Shown: one piece after another, positions 18,460 through 26,232 of the stretch
Layout: every line of letters begins with the position of its first letter
How positions within the stretch are numbered: the first letter of the stretch is position 1
Assembly: GCF_003577475.1 (NCBI RefSeq)
Contig: NZ_QPEP01000012.1
Coordinates: forward strand, 72,155 to 136,154
Length of the DNA: 64,000 nucleotides
Direction: 5' to 3'
DNA from: Salinibius halmophilus
GTDB taxonomy: Bacteria; Pseudomonadota; Gammaproteobacteria; Pseudomonadales; Natronospirillaceae
The notes under the pieces: generated by a model
Told to the model about the DNA's origin: nothing
The model's input: the letters and a program-made list of their open reading frames with translations, nothing else
The model's database searches: none
Made by a program: the position numbers and the translations under genes

Positions 18460-19371
18460 GTGAGCTTTGATTTTGCTGCGGTAAAGCAGTACCTAATGGG
18501 TCTGCAAGACAATATTTGCCAAGGGCTAGAGAACGAAGATGGCCAGGCAAAATTTATTACCGACGAGTGGCAGCGCCCAGCTGGCGGTGGTGGTCGTACC
18601 CGTATCATTGAAAATGGTGCGGTGTTTGAAAAAGGTGGCGTTGGCTTTTCGCATGTGATGGGCGACAAACTGCCGCCTAGCGCTAGTGCTAATCGGCCTG
18701 AGTTAGCCGGTCGAACCTGGCAGGCGGTGGGTGTGTCGCTGGTGATTCATCCGAAGAATCCACTCGTGCCAACGAGCCACGCCAATGTACGTATGTTTGT
18801 TGCCGAGAAAGAAGGTGAAGAGCCGGTATGGTGGTTTGGTGGTGGTTATGACCTAACGCCTTATTATGGTTTTGATGAAGACTGTGAACACTGGCATCAA
18901 ACGGCGAAAGCGGCGGTTGAGCCTTTTGGTACAGGCTTATACAAAGAGCTAAAAGAGTGGTGCGATAAATACTTTTATTTGAATCATCGCCAGGAACCAC
19001 GCGGTGTAGGTGGTTTGTTCTTCGATGATTTTCACCGCCTAGGGTTTGATGACTCTTTTGCCATGATGCGCTCGGTAGGTGATAGCTATTTGGCTGCTTA
19101 TTTGCCGATTGTGCAAAAACGCCGTGCTATGCAATATACCGAAGCACAGCGTGACTGGCAGTTATATCGACGTGGCCGCTATGTTGAATTTAACTTGGTA
19201 CAAGACCGCGGCACTATTTTTGGTTTGCAGTCTGGTGGCCGTACCGAATCGATTCTGATGAGCTTGCCGCCACTGGTGCAATGGCAATATGGCCGTGAGC
19301 CAGAGCCGGGCTCAGAAGAAGCAAAATTGATGGAACATTATTTAACCGTACGCGAGTGGGTGAAGGAGTAA
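18460..19371 (+). CDS. hemF: oxygen-dependent coproporphyrinogen III oxidase
   Basis: Heme pathway enzyme converting coproporphyrinogen III to protoporphyrinogen IX with O2. The 303-residue length is normal. Conserved stretches include [20 protein letters not shown], a [11 protein letters not shown] segment, and [20 protein letters not shown] near the C-terminus. The start is GTG with GGAG 5 bp upstream. aroE follows 3 bp after the stop. Confidence 0.96.
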   Translation: MSFDFAAVKQYLMGLQDNICQGLENEDGQAKFITDEWQRPAGGGGRTRIIENGAVFEKGGVGFSHVMGDKLPPSASANRPELAGRTWQAVGVSLVIHPKNPLVPTSHANVRMFVAEKEGEEPVWWFGGGYDLTPYYGFDEDCEHWHQTAKAAVEPFGTGLYKELKEWCDKYFYLNHRQEPRGVGGLFFDDFHRLGFDDSFAMMRSVGDSYLAAYLPIVQKRRAMQYTEAQRDWQLYRRGRYVEFNLVQDRGTIFGLQSGGRTESILMSLPPLVQWQYGREPEPGSEEAKLMEHYLTVREWVKE

Positions 19372-19374
19372 GTT

Positions 19375-20178
19375 GTGGATCGCTATGCAGTATTTGGTCA
19401 TCCAGTTAAACATTCAAAGTCGCCAAAAATCCATGCGCAGTTTGCTAAACAAACCGATCAGGATCTAAGTTATGTCGCTATGGAGCTACCACTAGAAGGC
19501 TTTATGGAGAGTGCGCGGGCTTGTTTTGAAGACTTAAACTTTAAGGGCGCTAACGTCACCGTGCCATTTAAAGAACAGGCATTTGCTTTGGTTGATGAAC
19601 TGAGCCCTCGCGCCGAGCGCTGTGGTGCGGTGAATACCTTAATCAAGCTTGCAGATGGTCGCTTGCGTGGTGATAACACAGATGGCCTGGGCTTGGTTGC
19701 TGATTTGAAGTTTCATAAAGTTGAGCTGGCAGATAAAAAGATTTTGGTGATTGGTGCAGGTGGTGCGGTGCGTGGCGTATTGCAGCCATTATTGGCCGAG
19801 AACCCAGCTAAGGTAGTCATTGCTAACCGCACGGTAAGCAAAGCAGAAGATTTAGCCAATGATTTTGCTGATTTGGGTAGTGTAGCTGCCTCGGCGATTA
19901 GCGAATTAAACGAAGCGTTTGATGTTGTGATCAATGGCACGTCAGCCAGTTTATCTGGTTTTTGCCCAGTCGAAGATCCGAACATTTTGGCTGCAGGTGC
20001 GACCTGCTACGACATGATGTATGGCGATAAACCAACTGTCTTTAATGCATGGGCGGCTGAGCAGGGTGCTAAAACGATTGACGGCCTTGGTATGCTGGTT
20101 GAACAAGCTGCCGAGGCGTTTCAGTTATGGCGTGGTGTTCGCCCTGAAACCGAGCAAGTTCGAGCTGATCTTCGTTAG
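19375..20178 (+). CDS. aroE: shikimate dehydrogenase
   Basis: NADPH-dependent reduction of 3-dehydroshikimate in aromatic amino acid synthesis. It is 267 residues long. The substrate-binding Lys is in NVTVPFKE and the Asp in GDNTDG; the cofactor loop is [12 protein letters not shown] start directly after hemF, the usual hemF-aroE pairing. Confidence 0.96.
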   Translation: MDRYAVFGHPVKHSKSPKIHAQFAKQTDQDLSYVAMELPLEGFMESARACFEDLNFKGANVTVPFKEQAFALVDELSPRAERCGAVNTLIKLADGRLRGDNTDGLGLVADLKFHKVELADKKILVIGAGGAVRGVLQPLLAENPAKVVIANRTVSKAEDLANDFADLGSVAASAISELNEAFDVVINGTSASLSGFCPVEDPNILAAGATCYDMMYGDKPTVFNAWAAEQGAKTIDGLGMLVEQAAEAFQLWRGVRPETEQVRADLR

Positions 20179-20196
20179 AAACTTCAAGTTGTGACC

Positions 20197-20240
20197 GGGT
20201 AGGCAGGGCAATTTTAGCCTCACAATAAACCTGCCGACCC
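20197..20240 (+). other. stem-loop between aroE and the first chitinase gene
   Basis: An 11-bp imperfect stem (GGGTAGGCAGG against CCTGCCGACCC, one mismatch) around a 22-base loop. There is no T run after it, so it is not a convincing intrinsic terminator; it may be a transcript-stabilising or regulatory hairpin. Confidence 0.5.
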
Positions 20241-20308
20241 TGTCGCAGACTCATTGCAAACACTAATGCATGCTGTACTCACAAGTAAAAAAGAATAAAG
20301 AGGACAAC

Positions 20309-22036
20309 ATGCTTCGTAAACTCTCGATTGTTACAGCTGTTGCTGCAGTCGCAGCTGGATGTAATGTTCAGGTAGATGGTAATCAAGTCGTGATCACGAC
20401 ACCTCAGCCATCTTCTACTATTACCCCAACAGTAACCAATACGGTTACTCCAACTGTCACTAATACGGTCACGCCTACCGCAGTACCTCCGATTTGTGCT
20501 TTGCCAACGCTAGTACCAACAATTGAAACGAGCGTGAGTTATAGCAACTCAATGCCTTCGTTCCAGCAGGTACTACTGGCCGATATTTTCCAGTCGCCCC
20601 TTGCAGCGCTCGAATATTACCAAGCTACAGGCAGTGCGACGCTAGATCCAGAAGCACAGCTTTATCCTGATGATGGTCCAACTGCTGTGATTGGTAGTGG
20701 CAATTCAGTCATAGAGTTGGTGAAGCCAGTACTAGACTGTGACGGTAAAGTAGTTGGTCAACACGTTGTAGAGCGTGTAACGATTGAATCAAAAGTTGTC
20801 ATGATTACGCCGGAACCAACGCCGGTCGAAACTCCAACCGCAACACCAACTGCAACACCAACGGCGACACCAACGGCGACGCCAACCGCAACACCAACTG
20901 CAACACCAACGGCGACACCAACGGCGACACCAACGGCGACGCCAACTGCAACACCAACTGAGCCACCAGCGGCGAACCGCTTCCCGGTGATTGCATATCA
21001 GCCAAGCTGGGCGTTTGATCTAAATGCCATTCAGTGGGATAAGCTGACACACATTAACTACAGCTTTGCTCTGCCAGATGCAGATGGCTCAATGAAAATT
21101 GAACAGCCACAAAACCTGCAAGCACTAGTTGATGCAGCAGTAGGCAAAGACGTTGAAATTTGGCTAGCTATTGGCGGCTGGACCATTGGTGACGGCGGTG
21201 GTAACGACGCCGACTGGTCAACCATTACTAGCAACCCGCAATTGCTAGAACGCTTTAAAGGTGAAATCCAAGCAGCGATTGATACCTACAACCTAGACGG
21301 TATCGACATCGACTGGGAGTGGCCAAACAACAACACCGAAAAAGCCTTGTACCTACAGTTGATGCAAGAGCTAGATGCCATGCTTGAGCCGCAAGGCAAA
21401 GGCTTATCTACTGCTGTGGTATCGCGTGGTGCCAATGGCCAGTACGTGGATGCGCAAGTATTTGAGTTGGTGGATTACTTCAACCTAATGGCCTATGACG
21501 ACAACTGGCCATGGAGTGGTGACAACAAGCACTCAGATATGGGCGTTGCGCAAGCGTCGATTTCTTACTGGGTAGATCAGCGTGGTGTGCCAGCTGAGAA
21601 AGCTGTGCTGGGTGTGCCGTTCTACTGTCGTGGTAATGATAAATCAATCTCTTATGAGCAGTTATTGGCGGCTGGCGCCGATCCAAAGTCTGACGCCTTC
21701 CAAGGCTGTTACTTCAACGGTACTGAAACCATGAAGGCCAAAGCTCAGCTTGCGGTTGAGCGCACGGGTGGCATCATGTTCTGGGAGCTATCTCAAGACG
21801 TTGAAGATGATCGCTCACTGCTAACGGCTATCCACAACGTGGTAAGTGGCGTTGCAGCCCCAACGCCTGCCCCAACGCCGGCGCCTGGTGAGTGTGGTGC
21901 ACCAGCTTTCGAAGCAGGCAAGGTGTACAACAATGGTGATCAAGTAAGCTTTAACGGTGGCCTGTATCAAGCCAAGTGGTGGACCAATACGGGTGATCCA
22001 ACCGGTCAAGCTTGGCAGCGCCTAGGCAGCTGCTGA
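20309..22036 (+). CDS. GH18 chitinase A, probable lipoprotein
   Basis: Hydrolyses beta-1,4 bonds of chitin. It is 575 residues from ATG 20309, chosen for the AAAGAGG site and because it places a lipoprotein-like signal first (AVAAGC, Cys18; the lipobox is weak at -3). Residues 63-160 are a cysteine-bracketed domain (Cys63, Cys144) also found in neighbouring proteins. A Thr/Pro/Ala linker follows (about 168-220). The GH18 domain (about 225-520) has DGIDIDWE with catalytic Glu337 and Asp330/333/335. A CBM5/12 chitin-binding module (YNNGDQVSFNGGLYQAKWW) closes the protein at about 535-575. Terminator directly downstream. Confidence 0.95.
   Translation: MLRKLSIVTAVAAVAAGCNVQVDGNQVVITTPQPSSTITPTVTNTVTPTVTNTVTPTAVPPICALPTLVPTIETSVSYSNSMPSFQQVLLADIFQSPLAALEYYQATGSATLDPEAQLYPDDGPTAVIGSGNSVIELVKPVLDCDGKVVGQHVVERVTIESKVVMITPEPTPVETPTATPTATPTATPTATPTATPTATPTATPTATPTATPTATPTEPPAANRFPVIAYQPSWAFDLNAIQWDKLTHINYSFALPDADGSMKIEQPQNLQALVDAAVGKDVEIWLAIGGWTIGDGGGNDADWSTITSNPQLLERFKGEIQAAIDTYNLDGIDIDWEWPNNNTEKALYLQLMQELDAMLEPQGKGLSTAVVSRGANGQYVDAQVFELVDYFNLMAYDDNWPWSGDNKHSDMGVAQASISYWVDQRGVPAEKAVLGVPFYCRGNDKSISYEQLLAAGADPKSDAFQGCYFNGTETMKAKAQLAVERTGGIMFWELSQDVEDDRSLLTAIHNVVSGVAAPTPAPTPAPGECGAPAFEAGKVYNNGDQVSFNGGLYQAKWWTNTGDPTGQAWQRLGSC
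20834..20959 (+). repeat. 12-bp coding repeat for the Thr-Pro-Thr-Ala linker
   Basis: In-frame array of ACACCAACGGCG-like 12-mers coding TPTA, roughly ten units, within the chitinase A linker. Unit length is a multiple of three, so copy changes alter linker length without a frameshift. Confidence 0.85.
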
Positions 22037-22060
22037 GCCAAGTAACTCTTAGAGTGTTAG

Positions 22061-22090
22061 AAAGCCTCAGCCGTTACTGGGGCTTTTTTT
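22061..22090 (+). terminator. intrinsic terminator after chitinase A
   Basis: Stem AAAGCCTCAG / CTGGGGCTTT (one G-T pair) with a 6-base loop and T run, 25 bp after the stop. Confidence 0.9.
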
Positions 22091-22131
22091 ATGTGAGTCA
22101 ATTTTTCTAACAACTCTAACTCTGTTCATTG

Positions 22132-22145
22132 TTGGAAACGTTCCC
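22132..22145 (+). promoter_or_regulatory. LacI/GalR-like operator candidate upstream of chitinase B
   Basis: TTGGAAACGTTCCC is an imperfect dyad centred on CG, the shape of LacI/GalR-family operators, 65 bp before the start. Related TTGCAAAC motifs occur before two neighbours. No matching regulator gene is in the window. Confidence 0.4.
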
Positions 22146-22196
22146 TTTTTTGTAGTTCACTGATATTTCCCATTAATAAAAACAAATAGGGTAAAT

Positions 22197-24425
22197 ATGA
22201 AGGCACTTAATAAACTTTCAGTCATACTGCTCACCGGGGTTGCTTCCATTAGTGCAACCTTGGCGCAGCCCTGGCAGCAAGATTACAACTACCAAGGCGG
22301 CGAAGTGGTTGAAAACCAAGACGCTCGCTATGAATGCAAACCTTTTCCATACAATGGTTGGTGCGGCTTATCGGCTTATGAACCTGGCGTTGGCTTTGCT
22401 TGGACGGACGCTTGGACGCTAGTTGGTAGCACGGTTACCGCTACTCCAGTGGTTACACCTACGCCAACTTCATTATGTGGCGGCGTCAATGTTCCAGATA
22501 CCAGGTACGACACTAAAACGATTGCAGCGGATATGTTTGCGCCTTACCTAGAGCTCCCAGTACAGGAGTTTTTTGGTACTGGCAGTAACCCTTCTGCTGG
22601 CGTATCGGTAACCTACCCAGATGGCAGCAGTGAAGTGATTGCCTCTGGTACTGGAACCATGCGTTTAACCACAGATATGAATGGCGCGAAGTTCACCTAT
22701 AGCTACATCTACCCAGGTACCCAATGCCCGGTTACTGAGGCTGTGGTAACGCTGGCCATAACACAGCTACCAACAATGCCGAGTATGCCGGAGTTCATTT
22801 TAGGTAGTACCGATCCTGAAACAGGCGATGTGTATGCGTACCAAGGACAGTGCTGGGAAGCGAAAAACAACCCAGGTGCTTGGGAAACGCCACGAGAAGG
22901 ATGGTTCTGGACCCAGGTTAGCTGCAGTACTACACCGGTTGTATCATGCCCGCCGCTTGCTGTGCCTACGCCTCTGGATACATATCGCAACGAAACACTC
23001 ACAAGTGGTGCCGTGAAGCGGATTAAAGTAACTGAGCTGTTAGGCAATGTCGACTTGGCAAGTGTGAAAGTGCAGGGTGACGCCTTCCTAGACGGTGATG
23101 AGGTCGTACTCAACTCAACGAATGGCACCGTAACGGTAACTCAGCGATTCAAGTTTGATGCGTGCCGTGGTGGTGAGTATTCGGATTCATACTCAGTGCA
23201 GAGAGTATTTATTAATGTCTCAGTTGAGCCTGTGATTACAACAACGCCAACTTGTTTGCCAATTCCAATCGCTGCGCCAATTGAGGAATATATCAAAATA
23301 ACCGATCCGGTCGCGCCAGGGTACTCAGTCAATGACTTTATCTACAATCAGGGTCGTGATATATCGACAATTAGAGTTGAAACATATGGTGATACAACCG
23401 TATCACGAGTGGGTGAAACCTATTATGTAGATGGTGTTGGCGCTGCCGATATTTATATATCAAAGTATATTGGACATCCTGAAAAGGGCTGCCCAGGGTA
23501 TACGGTAACTGATCGTTTAACTGTAGAAGTGCAACCAGCGCAAACAGCAAAAACACCTGTCATTGCTTACCAGCCAAGCTGGGCGTTTAACTTAAATGCC
23601 ATTCAGTGGGATAAGCTAACGCACATCAACTACAGCTTCGCATTGCCAGATGCCGATGGCTCGTTGAAAATTGAAGCGCCGCAAAACTTGCAAGCTCTTA
23701 GTGATGCAGCAGTTGGGAAAGACACCGAAATCTGGTTAGCCATTGGCGGCTGGACCATTGGTGATGGCGGTGGTAACGACGCCGACTGGTCAACAATTAC
23801 CCAAAATCCTCAATTGCTAGAACGCTTCAAGGGGGAAATTCAAACGGCAATTGATACCTACAACCTAGACGGTATCGACATCGATTGGGAGTGGCCAAAC
23901 AATAACACCGAAAAAGCCCTGTACTTGCAGTTGATGCAAGAGTTGGATGCCATGCTAGAGCCGCAAGGCAAAGGCTTATCTACCGCTGTGATTTCACGCG
24001 GTTTTAATGGCCAGTATGTTGACGCGCGTGTATTTGAGCTTGTTGATTACTTCAACTTAATGGCTTACGACGATAACTGGCCGTGGAGTGGCGATAATAA
24101 GCACTCAGATATGGGCGTAGCGCAGGCGTCGTTGGATTATTGGATCAACCAGCGCGGAGCACCGGCAGATAAAGTGATTCTAGGTGTGCCGTTCTACTGC
24201 CGTGGTAACAACCAAGCCATTTCGTATGAGCAGCTACTGGCTAACGGTGCCGACCCAGATGCCGATGCGCACCAAGGTTGTTATTACAATGGCCGGGTAA
24301 CCATGAAGCAAAAAGCAGAGCTGGCGAAGCAACGTGCCGCTGGTGTGATGTTCTGGGAGTTGTCGCAAGACGTTGAAGACGACCGTTCATTGTTAACTGT
24401 GATTGATTCTGTGTTAAACCCATAA
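22197..24425 (+). CDS. GH18 chitinase B, multimodular
   Basis: A 742-residue secreted chitinase. The signal peptide is residues 1-24. An N-terminal CBM5/12-like module (about 25-77, with YECKPFPYNGWCGLSAYEPG) is followed by a cysteine-bracketed unit (Cys94-Cys177). A second CBM-like module comes next (about 198-243, CWEAKNNPGAWE). Two more cysteine-bracketed units follow (Cys251-Cys323 and Cys353-Cys432). The GH18 domain (about 453-740) has DGIDIDWE with catalytic Glu565. From about residue 519 to the end the protein is identical to chitinase C, pointing to recent duplication or gene conversion. It has its own terminator, so it is probably monocistronic. Confidence 0.95.
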   Translation: MKALNKLSVILLTGVASISATLAQPWQQDYNYQGGEVVENQDARYECKPFPYNGWCGLSAYEPGVGFAWTDAWTLVGSTVTATPVVTPTPTSLCGGVNVPDTRYDTKTIAADMFAPYLELPVQEFFGTGSNPSAGVSVTYPDGSSEVIASGTGTMRLTTDMNGAKFTYSYIYPGTQCPVTEAVVTLAITQLPTMPSMPEFILGSTDPETGDVYAYQGQCWEAKNNPGAWETPREGWFWTQVSCSTTPVVSCPPLAVPTPLDTYRNETLTSGAVKRIKVTELLGNVDLASVKVQGDAFLDGDEVVLNSTNGTVTVTQRFKFDACRGGEYSDSYSVQRVFINVSVEPVITTTPTCLPIPIAAPIEEYIKITDPVAPGYSVNDFIYNQGRDISTIRVETYGDTTVSRVGETYYVDGVGAADIYISKYIGHPEKGCPGYTVTDRLTVEVQPAQTAKTPVIAYQPSWAFNLNAIQWDKLTHINYSFALPDADGSLKIEAPQNLQALSDAAVGKDTEIWLAIGGWTIGDGGGNDADWSTITQNPQLLERFKGEIQTAIDTYNLDGIDIDWEWPNNNTEKALYLQLMQELDAMLEPQGKGLSTAVISRGFNGQYVDARVFELVDYFNLMAYDDNWPWSGDNKHSDMGVAQASLDYWINQRGAPADKVILGVPFYCRGNNQAISYEQLLANGADPDADAHQGCYYNGRVTMKQKAELAKQRAAGVMFWELSQDVEDDRSLLTVIDSVLNP

Positions 24426-24440
24426 GCAGAGCTATGTTGA

Positions 24441-24470
24441 AAGCCCACCGAAATCAGGTGGGCTTTTTTA
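24441..24470 (+). terminator. intrinsic terminator after chitinase B
   Basis: Stem AAGCCCACC / GGTGGGCTT with a 7-base loop and T run. Confidence 0.92.
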
Positions 24471-24502
24471 TTGAAGCTTTATTACCGTTAGAAAACCTCA
24501 GC

Positions 24503-24518
24503 TGTGACCAAAATCACA
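24503..24518 (+). promoter_or_regulatory. CRP-type site upstream of chitinase C
   Basis: TGTGACCAAAATCACA matches the CRP core TGTGA-N6-TCACA at all ten defined positions, centred about 80 bp before the start codon. Control of a chitinase by CRP/cAMP would fit carbon-source regulation. Binding is inferred. Confidence 0.7.
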
Positions 24519-24590
24519 ACAAAAAGCTCTCTAAATGGGCAGTTTGTAATTGCAAACATTCAGTACAAAAATAATAACTGAGGTCTCTCC

Positions 24591-26078
24591 ATGAAATTAC
24601 AAAAAACCATGTTGGCAGCTGCCTTAGCAGTTAGCTCAACATTCGCCGCCGCCAATGCGTGGCAACAAGGCTACGCTTATCAAGGCGGTGAGGTAGTCAA
24701 CAATGGCAATCAGTCCTACGAGTGTAAGGCGTTTCCATACAACGGTTGGTGTGGTTTATCTGCCTATGAACCAGGTGTTGGTTTTGCTTGGACGGATGCC
24801 TGGGTAGCCTTGGGCGACACAACTCCGGTTGTAACGCCCACTGCAACCCCTACGGCGACACCTACTGTCGTCCCAAGTGCGACTCCAACAATCGCGCCTA
24901 CTGCCACACCGACCGCAGTACCAACAACTGTGCCGACTGACGTGCCCGAGTTTGTCCCAGGTGTGACCAAAGCACAAAATGGCCAAGTTTTTGCCTATGG
25001 TGGTAGCTGTTGGGAAGCGAAAAACAATCCTGGTGTATGGGAGACGCCACGCGAAGGTTGGTTCTGGACAGAGGTTGCCTGTGAAGTAGTGGCAACGCCA
25101 ACGGCACAGCCAACTCAGGTGCCAACGCAAACTCCTACAGCCACACCAACAACGGTTGTATCACCAACAAGTGAACCAACAGTCACACCAGTTACTGGAG
25201 CGCGCACACCTGTGATCGCCTACCAGCCAAGCTGGGCGTTTAACCTAAATGCCATTCAGTGGGATAAGCTAACGCACATTAACTACAGCTTCGCATTACC
25301 AGACGCAGACGGCTCTTTGACAATTGAGCAGCCGCAAAACCTACAAGCGCTTTCGAATGCAGCAGTGGGTAAAGATGTAGAAATCTGGCTAGCCATTGGC
25401 GGCTGGACCATTGGTGATGGCGGTGGTAACGACGCCGACTGGTCAACAATTACCCAAAATCCTCAATTGCTAGAACGCTTCAAGGGTGAAATTCAAACGG
25501 CAATTGATACCTACAACCTTGACGGTATCGATATCGATTGGGAATGGCCAAACAATAACACCGAAAAAGCCCTGTACTTGCAGTTGATGCAAGAACTGGA
25601 TGCCATGCTAGAGCCGCAAGGCAAAGGTTTGTCGACCGCTGTGATTTCACGTGGTTTTAATGGTCAGTATGTTGACGCGCGTGTATTTGAGCTTGTTGAT
25701 TACTTCAACTTAATGGCTTACGACGATAACTGGCCGTGGAGTGGCGATAATAAACACTCAGATATGGGCGTAGCGCAGGCGTCGTTGGATTATTGGATCA
25801 ACCAGCGCGGAGCACCGGCAGATAAAGTGATTCTAGGTGTGCCGTTCTACTGCCGTGGTAACAACCAGGCCATCTCGTATGAGCAGCTTCTGGCTAACGG
25901 CGCCGACCCAGATGCCGATGCGCACCAGGGTTGTTATTACAATGGCCGGGTAACCATGAAGCAAAAAGCAGAGCTGGCGAAGCAACGTGCCGCTGGTGTG
26001 ATGTTCTGGGAGTTGTCGCAAGACGTTGAAGACGACCGTTCATTGCTAACTGTGATTGATTCTGTGTTGAATCCTTAA
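24591..26078 (+). CDS. GH18 chitinase C
   Basis: A 495-residue secreted chitinase. Signal peptide 1-23, then an N-terminal CBM5/12-like module (about 24-75) nearly the same as in chitinase B. A first Thr/Pro linker follows, then a second cysteine-containing CBM-like module (about 119-164, CWEAKNNPGVWE), another Thr/Pro linker and the GH18 domain (about 206-493). The catalytic motif is DGIDIDWE with Glu318. Unlike chitinases A and B it has no cysteine-bracketed repeat units. A consensus CRP-type site lies upstream and a terminator downstream. Confidence 0.95.
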   Translation: MKLQKTMLAAALAVSSTFAAANAWQQGYAYQGGEVVNNGNQSYECKAFPYNGWCGLSAYEPGVGFAWTDAWVALGDTTPVVTPTATPTATPTVVPSATPTIAPTATPTAVPTTVPTDVPEFVPGVTKAQNGQVFAYGGSCWEAKNNPGVWETPREGWFWTEVACEVVATPTAQPTQVPTQTPTATPTTVVSPTSEPTVTPVTGARTPVIAYQPSWAFNLNAIQWDKLTHINYSFALPDADGSLTIEQPQNLQALSNAAVGKDVEIWLAIGGWTIGDGGGNDADWSTITQNPQLLERFKGEIQTAIDTYNLDGIDIDWEWPNNNTEKALYLQLMQELDAMLEPQGKGLSTAVISRGFNGQYVDARVFELVDYFNLMAYDDNWPWSGDNKHSDMGVAQASLDYWINQRGAPADKVILGVPFYCRGNNQAISYEQLLANGADPDADAHQGCYYNGRVTMKQKAELAKQRAAGVMFWELSQDVEDDRSLLTVIDSVLNP

Positions 26079-26098
26079 TTGGTACTAAGCCAATAAGA

Positions 26099-26123
26099 CA
26101 GCCCGCGCAAGCGGGCTTTTTTA
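26099..26123 (+). terminator. intrinsic terminator after chitinase C
   Basis: Stem AGCCCGC / GCGGGCT with a GCAA loop and T run. Confidence 0.92.
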
Positions 26124-26232
26124 TGCATGTTAGAAACAAAAACTTGCAAATTCGCTCACAATTACTAATTGGTAACGATCCCAAAATAGTCCTTAAATGT
26201 AAGTGCCCAATAACAATAAAAGGAAAACCCAG

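Noticed and set aside
20805-21050. Antisense open frame rich in Val/Leu/Ser
   Set aside because: Reverse reading of the TPTA linker repeats of chitinase A.
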